Below, one piece after another: positions 6,495 to 12,347 of a stretch of 13,352 bases of DNA (positions within the stretch are counted from its first letter, which is position 1; each line of letters opens with the position of its first letter). Below the pieces are notes generated by a model. That model was not told where the DNA came from, made no database searches, and saw only the letters and a list, made by a program, of their open reading frames with translations. Source of the DNA: an uncultured Blautia sp. (GTDB lineage Bacteria; Bacillota; Clostridia; Lachnospirales; Lachnospiraceae); NCBI GenBank assembly GCA_902476765.1, contig CABSEJ010000089.1:1-13352 (forward strand), written 5' to 3'. The position numbers were made by a program, and so were the translations under genes.

Positions 6495-8945
6495 ATGTTT
6501 TTAGAAAGTAAAAGAGAAGAAATATTGGAAGCCTATGAAAAACTGGCCAGGGAATTTCCGCTTATATTCAAGAAAGGGGAGGAGGTAATCGAAAGGTTCA
6601 GTCCCTATGAGGCTATGGCCCTTCGGTATTTTTACACGGCAATGCCCCTCAGCGACATGGAAAATTATGACGTGGAGACTTTTTTAGATTTTGCCAGACA
6701 GGGGGTATATCTCTGGGATAATGTTGCCTGGGTAAAGGACCTTCCTCTGGATATTTTTTTTAACTATGTGCTGCACTACAGGGTAAATGAGGAGGAAATA
6801 CGGCCCTGCAGACAGGAATTCTGGAGACAGATTAAAGACAGAATCCGTGGGAAAAAGCCCATGGAGGCGGCGCTGGAAATCAATTATTGGTGCGCCCAGG
6901 AGGCCACCTATCAAAGCGGAGACGAGAGAACACTGTCCGCCCGGGCTGTGTATGAGAGAGGCTACGGACGCTGCGGAGAGGAGTCAGTGTTTTATGTGAA
7001 TGCCCTGCGAAGTGCGGGAATTCCTGCCAGACAAGTCTATGTACCCAGGTGGTCCCATTGCGATGACAACCATGCATGGGTGGAATTCTGGTGTGAGGGA
7101 AGCTGGTATTTTACAGGGGCCTGCGAGCCTTTCCTGGTACCCGGCAAGGGATGGTTTACCAATGCAGCATCCAGGGCTATGCTGGTTCATTCCAGAGTCT
7201 TTGGGGAGAACTGCCAGCCGGAGGAAAACGCAGGAAAAGAGGGTATGGTACAGAGCTTCAACCAGCTGGAGCGATATGCACGCACCAGGAAAATTACGGT
7301 GTGGGTAAAGGATGAACAGGGACATCCGGTAAAGGGTGCCAGAGTAAAATTCCAGGTACTAAATATGGCGGAATATTATACCTGTGCAGAGTTTCCCTCA
7401 GATGAAGAGGGAAAGGTGCAGTTCTTAACAGGGCTGGGAACGATATATATTTATGTAAACGATAAAGACTTACATGGAGAGTTAAATGCAGATGCAAGTA
7501 AGGCAGATACTTTTACTGTTGTTCTGAAAGAAAGAATAAGAGAAACAGATTGGAAAGAAGTTGACATAATTTCACCAAAGGATGAACCTGTTAATCCGGA
7601 TACTTCCACCAGGGAACAGACAGAAGAAGGGAAAAAGAAAGCCGCCCAGGGGGAGGAAATCCGCAGAACCCGAAAAAATGGCTGGGAGAATCCGGAGGTC
7701 CGGCTGTTCTTGGATGCTGACAGGGAGACGGCTTCTCTCAGGAAAGCCATGATAGAGAACCTGAGCAAAAAGGATTTAACGGATTTGAAGCAGGAAATTT
7801 TAGAAGAGCATCTGGCTTGGGCCATGCCTTATAAGGATAAGGGGAATCAGGAGCTTTTCGTGAAATATATTTTAAACCCCAGAGTGGAGCATGAAATTCT
7901 GGGAACTTACAGAGAAGAAATCATGAATGCCTTTACCTCAGAGGAGACAGTGAAATTCCGGGAAGAACCGGAAACACTGTGGCAGGCCATAGACAGCCGT
8001 ATCCGGGAGCTTCCGGACAGGGAAAGGCAAAGTGTGATTACCATGCCAGGCCCTTGTATAAAATACGGTATGGGCAGCAGGAAATCAAAAGAAATTCTTT
8101 TTGTGGCAGCAGCCAGGACTATGGGAATCTGTGCCAGATATAATACTTCTTATGAGACTATAGAATACTGGAAGAAGGACAAATTTGTTCCTGTGCTTCC
8201 TGAAGAAAAGAGGACAGCCGGCCTTATCCTGGAGAACAGAGAAAATACAGACTGGAAGTATTTCCAGAATTGGAGCCTTGGCCGGTTAAAGGAAGGGGAG
8301 TATGTGTCTCTGAAGCTGGAGCAGATTTCCTGGAAGGACAGCCTGAGACTGGAACTGCCTCAGGGGCAGTACCGTTTGATTACGGTGAACCGTCTGCCAA
8401 ACGGAAATATTTTTGCCCTGCAGAAAGAGTTTTCTCTGTCTGAAGGACAGGAGAGAAGTGAGGAGCTTTGTCTGAGAAAGGCTAATCTGGAGGATATGCT
8501 GGAAAGCCTTACCCTTCCGGAATTTTTCCTGCTGGATGGGAAGGGACAGTCTGTAAGCTCTGCAGCCCTTACCCGTGGCGGCAAACATATTTTCCTATGG
8601 CTGGAGGAAGGATGTGAACCCACAGAGCATATTTTAAATGAGATGATGGAGCAGGAGGAAGCCTTCCGGGAATATGAAGATAGGATTTCCTTTGCAGTCA
8701 GAAGCAGGGAGGCGTTAAATACCCCTACATTATCCAAGGCCTTGAAACGGCTTCCGGGGATTTCTGTTTACTATGACAGCTTTGAGGAAAACGTGGAGCT
8801 GCTGGGGAGAAGAGTCTATGTGGACCATGAAAAACTTCCCCTGATTATCGTGACAAAGGGCGAAAACCAGGCTATCTATGGCACCAGCGGCTATAATGTA
8901 GGTACAGGAAGTATGCTTTTGCGCCTGATGGGAGAGGAAGTTTAG
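6495..8945 (+). CDS. Multidomain transglutaminase-fold protein with a degenerate second copy and a thioredoxin-like C-terminus
   Basis: This is an 816-residue probable cytoplasmic enzyme of the transglutaminase/PNGase superfamily with no signal peptide. Residues 1 to about 255 hold a helical lead-in and an active transglutaminase core: GYGRCGEES with C160, DDNHAWVEFW with H193, and WYFTGACEP with E211 as possible third residue. Residues about 266-347 look like a Cna-B/carboxypeptidase-regulatory beta-sandwich (KITVWVKDEQGHPVKGARVKF). A charged linker (about 350-400) follows. Residues about 417-560 repeat the lead-in and core: DIFFNYVLHYRV (86-97) matches ELFVKYILNPRV (453-464), and SAGIPAR matches TMGICAR, but the cysteine position is R529. 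The last 150 or so residues look like a thioredoxin fold (LPEFFLLDGKG ... LPLIIVTKGENQAIYG) without a CxxC. The substrate is unknown; proteolysis, deamidation or glycopeptide cleavage are all possible. RBS AAGGAGA precedes the ATG, and the M28 gene begins 3 nt downstream. Confidence 0.85.
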   Translation: MFLESKREEILEAYEKLAREFPLIFKKGEEVIERFSPYEAMALRYFYTAMPLSDMENYDVETFLDFARQGVYLWDNVAWVKDLPLDIFFNYVLHYRVNEEEIRPCRQEFWRQIKDRIRGKKPMEAALEINYWCAQEATYQSGDERTLSARAVYERGYGRCGEESVFYVNALRSAGIPARQVYVPRWSHCDDNHAWVEFWCEGSWYFTGACEPFLVPGKGWFTNAASRAMLVHSRVFGENCQPEENAGKEGMVQSFNQLERYARTRKITVWVKDEQGHPVKGARVKFQVLNMAEYYTCAEFPSDEEGKVQFLTGLGTIYIYVNDKDLHGELNADASKADTFTVVLKERIRETDWKEVDIISPKDEPVNPDTSTREQTEEGKKKAAQGEEIRRTRKNGWENPEVRLFLDADRETASLRKAMIENLSKKDLTDLKQEILEEHLAWAMPYKDKGNQELFVKYILNPRVEHEILGTYREEIMNAFTSEETVKFREEPETLWQAIDSRIRELPDRERQSVITMPGPCIKYGMGSRKSKEILFVAAARTMGICARYNTSYETIEYWKKDKFVPVLPEEKRTAGLILENRENTDWKYFQNWSLGRLKEGEYVSLKLEQISWKDSLRLELPQGQYRLITVNRLPNGNIFALQKEFSLSEGQERSEELCLRKANLEDMLESLTLPEFFLLDGKGQSVSSAALTRGGKHIFLWLEEGCEPTEHILNEMMEQEEAFREYEDRISFAVRSREALNTPTLSKALKRLPGISVYYDSFEENVELLGRRVYVDHEKLPLIIVTKGENQAIYGTSGYNVGTGSMLLRLMGEEV

Positions 8946-9206
8946 AAAATGAAAGGCAGGGAAACCAGGAGCAGAGAAATGAACGGCAGAGAAGTAAGAG
9001 ACGTAGAAATGCGGGATAGAGAAGCGAGGGACAGAGAAATAAGGGGAAGAGAAGCAAGGGACAGAGAAATACGGGGCAGAGAAGTAAGAGACGGAGAAAT
9101 AAGGAGTAGAGAAGCAAGAGACGGAGAAATACGGGGAAGAGAAGTAAGAGACGGAGAAATACGGGACAGGGAAGAAAGGCACAGAGAAATAAGCGGCGGC
9201 AGACAG
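8946..9206 (+). repeat. In-frame 30-bp minisatellite at the start of the M28 gene
   Basis: Seven 30-bp units run in register at 8976-9185. A diverged copy before them (8946-8975, 19 of 30 bases matching unit 1) contains the predicted start codon, and a partial copy follows (9186-9206). Each unit starts with GAAAT and encodes ten residues of pattern E-(M/I)-R-x-R-E-(V/A)-R-D-x, for example EIRGREVRDG. Units 4 and 6 (9066-9095 and 9126-9155) differ at one base and encode the same ten residues, so recent duplication probably involved a 60-bp double unit. The tract is close to 87 percent purine on the + strand. Because 30 is a multiple of three, gain or loss of units keeps the frame. There are no unique spacers, so this is not a CRISPR array. 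Confidence 0.95.
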
Positions 9207-10421
9207 TACCGTTTTATGGAAGCCTTTGCCTATAGCAGAGAGGCGGGTACCAAGGGTGAGGAGCAGGCAGCCAAAAGAATCTGCAGGGAATTGGAGGAAA
9301 TGGGACTGCACCCGAAAATAGAACCTTTTTCCTTTGAGACCTTCCGTGTAGCCGAAGAAAGTCTGAAGGCTTTGGAACCTTATGAAAAGGAGTATCCGGT
9401 AAGGGCATGTCTGAACACTTCATGCACAAAGCCTGAAGGACTTATAGGAGAGTTTTTGTACGGAGAAAACGGGGATGAAATAAGCCTTTCCCTGGCAGAG
9501 AATAAAATCCTGCTTTTAAATGGCACGGTGCGCAGAGATATGTATGAGAAGCTGAAAGAAGCAGGAGCTTTAGGCTTCCTTACCCTCTGGGGAGGCCCGC
9601 TGGATGAAGGGGAAGATAAAGCACCTCAGCCTCAGACTCTGAGAGGAGTCAGGAATCCTCAGCTTCCGGGCGCCTGCATCCACCATAATGATGCCAGGGA
9701 ACTGGTAGAAAAAGGTGCAAAAAGGCTGAAGCTGACCATTATCCAGGAAAAGCAGGAGCAAATTTCTCATAATGTGCGGGTTTCTATACCTGGTACAGAC
9801 AAGAGCCGGGAGATCCTTACCCTTACCGCTCATTATGATTCTGTTCCCCAGGGGCCGGGGGCTTACGATAATATGGCAGGATGTGCCATTATCATGGAGC
9901 TGTGCCGATATTTTGCAAAGCACAGGCCCCGGAGGACCATGGAGTTTATCTGGTTTGGAGCAGAGGAAAAAGGACTCTTAGGAAGTCTGGCCTATACGGA
10001 ACAGCATAGGGAAGAATTGAAATTTCATAAGTTTAACATGAATGTAGACTTGGCAGGGCAGCTTATAGGCGGAAATGTCATAGGCGTTACAGGAGACCAA
10101 AAAATCTGCGGCATGATTTTAGAAATGGTAAGAGAGGAAAACATCGGAGTTTCTTTTAAAAACCAGATATGGGGAAGCGACTCCAACACCTTTGCATGGA
10201 AAGGCATCCCTGCTATGACTCTAAACCGGGACGGCTTTGGTATGCATACCAGACATGATACCCTGGGGCTGATTTCTCCCTGGTCTTTAGAGAGAAGCGC
10301 AGGGCTTTTGTGCTGCCTGGCAGATAAGCTGGGCAACATAGAAGAAATTCCCTTTCCCAGGGATATTCCCCAGGAGATGAGGGATGAGCTGGAGAAATAT
10401 TTTGAGGACATGGTATGCTGA
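8949..10421 (+). CDS. M28-family zinc aminopeptidase with charged N-terminal repeat extension
   Basis: This 490-residue peptidase probably removes N-terminal residues from peptides in the cytoplasm. All five M28 metal ligands are visible: H295 (TAHYDS), D307 (GAYDN), E340 next to the catalytic E339 (WFGAEEKG), D367 (NVDLAGQ) and H433 (GMHTRHDT), enough for a co-catalytic two-zinc site. Residues about 125-265 form an inserted protease-associated-like domain. Residues 1 to about 80 are the REVRD-type repeats, absent from ordinary M28 enzymes; the enzyme part begins near FMEAFAYSREAGTKGEEQAAK. Two starts compete. ATG 8949 follows AGGA at 8935-8938 and lies 3 nt after the upstream stop. In-frame ATG 8979, inside the first full repeat, has AGGAG (8967-8971) seven bases away. 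No signal peptide is seen. Close coupling to the transglutaminase-fold gene suggests sequential action on one substrate. Confidence 0.93.
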   Translation: MKGRETRSREMNGREVRDVEMRDREARDREIRGREARDREIRGREVRDGEIRSREARDGEIRGREVRDGEIRDREERHREISGGRQYRFMEAFAYSREAGTKGEEQAAKRICRELEEMGLHPKIEPFSFETFRVAEESLKALEPYEKEYPVRACLNTSCTKPEGLIGEFLYGENGDEISLSLAENKILLLNGTVRRDMYEKLKEAGALGFLTLWGGPLDEGEDKAPQPQTLRGVRNPQLPGACIHHNDARELVEKGAKRLKLTIIQEKQEQISHNVRVSIPGTDKSREILTLTAHYDSVPQGPGAYDNMAGCAIIMELCRYFAKHRPRRTMEFIWFGAEEKGLLGSLAYTEQHREELKFHKFNMNVDLAGQLIGGNVIGVTGDQKICGMILEMVREENIGVSFKNQIWGSDSNTFAWKGIPAMTLNRDGFGMHTRHDTLGLISPWSLERSAGLLCCLADKLGNIEEIPFPRDIPQEMRDELEKYFEDMVC

Positions 10422-10426
10422 AGGTA

Positions 10427-10589
10427 GGATAAGAAGAAAGCATTTTGGCAGGGAGAGCCTTAGCCATAAGCGAAGATTTAGCTGGATAAGCAGCGGAAAA
10501 GCTGCATAATCTGGGAATCTGAGCTGTATGACTGAATCATTACGGCCGGATAAACAGGCGGAAAAACCAGGATAAACAGACCGAAAAAA
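10427..10589 (+). repeat. Degenerate GGATAA direct repeats in the gap after the M28 gene
   Basis: The 225-bp gap between the M28 stop and the tRNA gene holds no supported gene. GGATAAGCAGCGGAAAA (10484-10500), GGATAAACAGGCGGAAAAA (10548-10566) and GGATAAACAGACCGAAAAAA (10570-10589) share a GGATAA-(G/A)CAG-GAAAA core, and GGATAAGAAGAAAG at 10427-10440 is a weaker copy. The first sits beside a small hairpin, GCAGC (10490-10494) with GCTGC (10501-10505). Decay products of a repeat or binding sites are both possible. No clear terminator for the operon is seen here. Confidence 0.5.
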
Positions 10590-10594
10590 TCTCC

Positions 10595-10623
10595 TTGCCA
10601 AAATGCAGAACTTATAGTATCAT
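10595..10623 (+). promoter_or_regulatory. Probable promoter of the tRNA-Arg gene
   Basis: TTGCCA (10595-10600) and TATCAT (10618-10623) are separated by 17 bp and match the -35 and -10 consensus at five of six positions each. A start near 10630 would leave about 15-20 nt before the mature 5' end at 10647, which suits a stand-alone tRNA transcript. Confidence 0.6.
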
Positions 10624-10646
10624 AGTAAGGTAGGAATTTTATATAG

Positions 10647-10718
10647 GTTCCCTTAGTTAAATGGATATAACAAGCGCCTCCTAAGCGCTAGTTGTGAGTT
10701 CGATTCTCGCAGGGAACG
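10647..10718 (+). tRNA. tRNA-Arg, anticodon CCU
   Basis: A full 72-nt cloverleaf can be drawn by hand. The acceptor stem is GTTCCCT (10647-10653) with AGGGAAC (10711-10717) and discriminator G at 10718. The D stem is GTTA/TAAC (10656-10659 with 10668-10671). The anticodon stem is AGCGC/GCGCT (10673-10677 with 10685-10689), around loop CTCCTAA with anticodon CCT at 10680-10682. The variable loop has 4 nt, and the T arm GTGAG-TTCGATT-CTCGC (10694-10710) has one T-G wobble. CCA is not encoded. It reads AGG, a codon well used by the genes here. Confidence 0.95.
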
Positions 10719-10727
10719 TGGTTGAAA

Positions 10728-10769
10728 CGCCGAAGATTTTGAGAGTTCAAGATTTTCGGTGTTTTTTAT
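10728..10769 (+). terminator. Intrinsic terminator of the tRNA-Arg gene
   Basis: CGCCGAAGATTTTG (10728-10741) pairs with CAAGATTTTCGGTG (10748-10761) in a 14-bp stem with three G-T wobbles around the loop AGAGTT. A run of six T follows at 10762-10767. It lies 10 nt after the tRNA 3' end and supports a monocistronic tRNA. Confidence 0.9.
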
Positions 10770-10811
10770 TTCCCCATATTTCCCTATATTTTTTAAACAA
10801 AATCTAAAAAA

Positions 10812-10820
10812 TGCTATAAT
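10812..10820 (+). promoter_or_regulatory. Extended -10 promoter for the response regulator gene
   Basis: TGCTATAAT at 10812-10820 is a perfect extended -10 element in A/T-rich DNA. The -35 position at 17-bp spacing (TTTAAA, 10792-10797) is weak, as is common with an extended -10. Transcription would start near 10827, leaving a leader of about 48 nt before the ATG at 10875. Confidence 0.7.
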
Positions 10821-10874
10821 GAAAAAGAGTAATTTCTATGCTATCCTTTAGAAAAATTGAAGGGGATGTGGAGA

Positions 10875-12188
10875 ATGATTAAGATAATGTTAGTAGATGA
10901 TGAGGTGTTAGCCTTAAACTATCTAAGAAATTTGGTGGATTGGGAAAAGTTAGGCTTTGAGATTACAGGCTGTGCTTCCAGTGGAAAAAAGGCGTTAGAA
11001 ATGTATGAGAGGAGCAGGCCGGATGTAGTGATTTCAGATATTAAGATGGTAGGCATGGATGGACTGGAACTGGCTATGCGTCTAAAGGAAAAAGACCCGC
11101 AGTTGATTTTTCTTTTGCTGTCAGCATATCAGGACTTTGAATATGCGAAAAAGGGCATTCAGTATGGAGTGAAGAACTACCTCCTGAAACACGAATTAAG
11201 CGAAGAAACGCTTGAAAAGGAATTAGAGCAAATCAAGGAACATTACTATAAAAACAGCAAGCGAGAAAAAGTATATCAAAAATATCTGGCAAGTCAGTTG
11301 ATTCGAAACCAGGGAAATGAGACCGGAAAAGAACTGAGTACATTAGGTAACCGTTTCTGCCTTGTTATGGTTCAGAGAAGCAGCCGGTTTTGTGACGGTA
11401 CTCTTTATGATACAGAATTTACTTCTGATGTGCTGGAGAGACTGGAAAGAAAGGCGGAGACACCGGAGCAGGATATTCTTTATTATGTATCAGATGTAAG
11501 TATTACCGGGAATACAGTGGTTATTTTATATAGGATTGATAATACGGCCAGTAAATATTTGATAAATACACTTATTGACCAAAAATGCCGGAGCATTAAA
11601 GATGCATGGAAGGAAGCGGCCAAGGGAGAACTTCGCATTTTATACAGTGAGGAAATTTCTCAGAGAGAAATTAGCAGTGTGTTTCGCAGAATGGCTGGAC
11701 AGATTAGATATTCTTCTTTTTGGAAGGAAGATGTCTGTGCTCTTTATAAGCTTCCTCAGATTATTCCGGAAGAACGGGTTTCCTGGGACAGACAGTTGGA
11801 TGATTTAAGAGAGGCGGTATATAAAAACAGCACAGAGATACAGGAAATGCTGGCATATCTGTTTGAACAGGTGAATTTTCCGTACGGACGTCTGGAAGGA
11901 TTGAGAGAATTGATTCATTTATTAGAGCAGATGTTGTGTGAAATCGAGGAAAAGGAGGGGTTTATCAGAGAAAAGAGGCAGGAAAATTGCTATAGATTAG
12001 AAGACATTCAAAAATATTACGTGACACATTACGTATTAGCTGCGGAGAAAATCAGAGAGACTGAGGATAAGAAATATTCTAAAACAGTAGTAGATATTCT
12101 CCGGTATATTCGGAAAAATTATCAGCAGGAATTAAATCTGGATATTTTAGGGGATGTATTTCAAATGAATGGAGTATATTTGGCATAG
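10875..12188 (+). pseudogene. YesN-type response regulator truncated by an IS21-family element
   Basis: This was a two-component response regulator of the REC plus AraC-type DNA-binding kind. The receiver domain (1 to about 125) has acidic residues D8-D9-E10, phosphoacceptor D55 (VVISDIKMVGMDG), the conserved S in LLLSAYQDF and K in NYLLKHEL. A long middle region follows. The AraC domain starts at VVDILRYIRKNYQQELNLDILGDVFQMNGVYL, but the frame then gives A and a stop instead of about 70-90 further residues; relatives usually have 500 or more residues, here 437. The break is where the IS end begins (about 12181), so only the first part of the DNA-binding domain remains. I prefer ATG 10875, with AAGGGGA (10860-10866), over TTG 10857. 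No kinase gene is visible; a YesM-type partner may lie beyond the IS. Confidence 0.85.
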
Positions 12189-12197
12189 ATTTGCATA

Positions 12198-12238
12198 TTG
12201 CGAAGCTAAACGGCCGGATTTGCGGAGCAAAACGGTCG
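12198..12238 (+). repeat. Subterminal transposase-binding type direct repeats of the IS21 left end
   Basis: TTGCGAAGCTAAACGGCCG (12198-12216) and TTGCGGAGCAAAACGGTCG (12220-12238) match at 16 of 19 positions with a 22-bp period. Multiple direct repeats inside the ends are a known IS21-family feature and are taken as transposase binding sites. They support placing the IS end at about 12181. Confidence 0.8.
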
Positions 12239-12293
12239 CATTCCGTTTCTGAACAGCCGAATTGCTACCAGTCTGTGTAATCTAATCCTTATA

Positions 12294-12330
12294 ATGATAG
12301 TAGCCATCTCAGGGATGGTGAATACATCAT
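12294..12330 (+). other. Imperfect hairpin in the istA leader
   Basis: CCATC (12304-12308) and GATGG (12314-12318) pair around a 5-nt loop. ATGAT (12294-12298) and ATCAT (12326-12330) can extend the stem across an internal loop. It lies just upstream of the AAGGAGG ribosome binding site (12334-12340). Hairpins here in insertion sequences can limit translation from read-through transcripts, which is a possible role only. Confidence 0.35.
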
Positions 12331-12347
12331 TTTAAGGAGGATAATGT

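Noticed and set aside
8976..9185. CRISPR-like 30-bp repeat array
   Set aside because: The units are directly adjacent with no unique spacers, are in frame with a gene, and no cas gene is near.
8730..9311. Long minus-strand frame rich in Tyr, Phe, Ser and Pro opposite the M28 repeat
   Set aside because: It is the antisense shadow of the purine-rich 30-bp repeats, which lack stops in that frame. It has no good start signals and overlaps two well-supported genes.
10287..10601. Minus-strand frame across the M28 3' end and the following gap
   Set aside because: No recognisable protein features, no clear ribosome binding site, and most of the coding part overlaps the conserved M28 C-terminus.
10647..10718. 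tRNA-Arg as the attachment site of an integrated island
   Set aside because: No integrase gene and no second copy of the tRNA 3' end are visible in the window; the downstream IS is an independent insertion.
10857..10859. TTG start for the response regulator
   Set aside because: The ATG at 10875 has an AAGGGGA site at proper spacing and gives the usual N-terminus MIKIMLVDDE; the extra six residues have no family support.
12013..12028. parS-like sequence inside the response regulator gene
   Set aside because: Read on the minus strand it matches the parS consensus at only about 11 of 16 positions and breaks the palindrome, so ParB binding is not supported.
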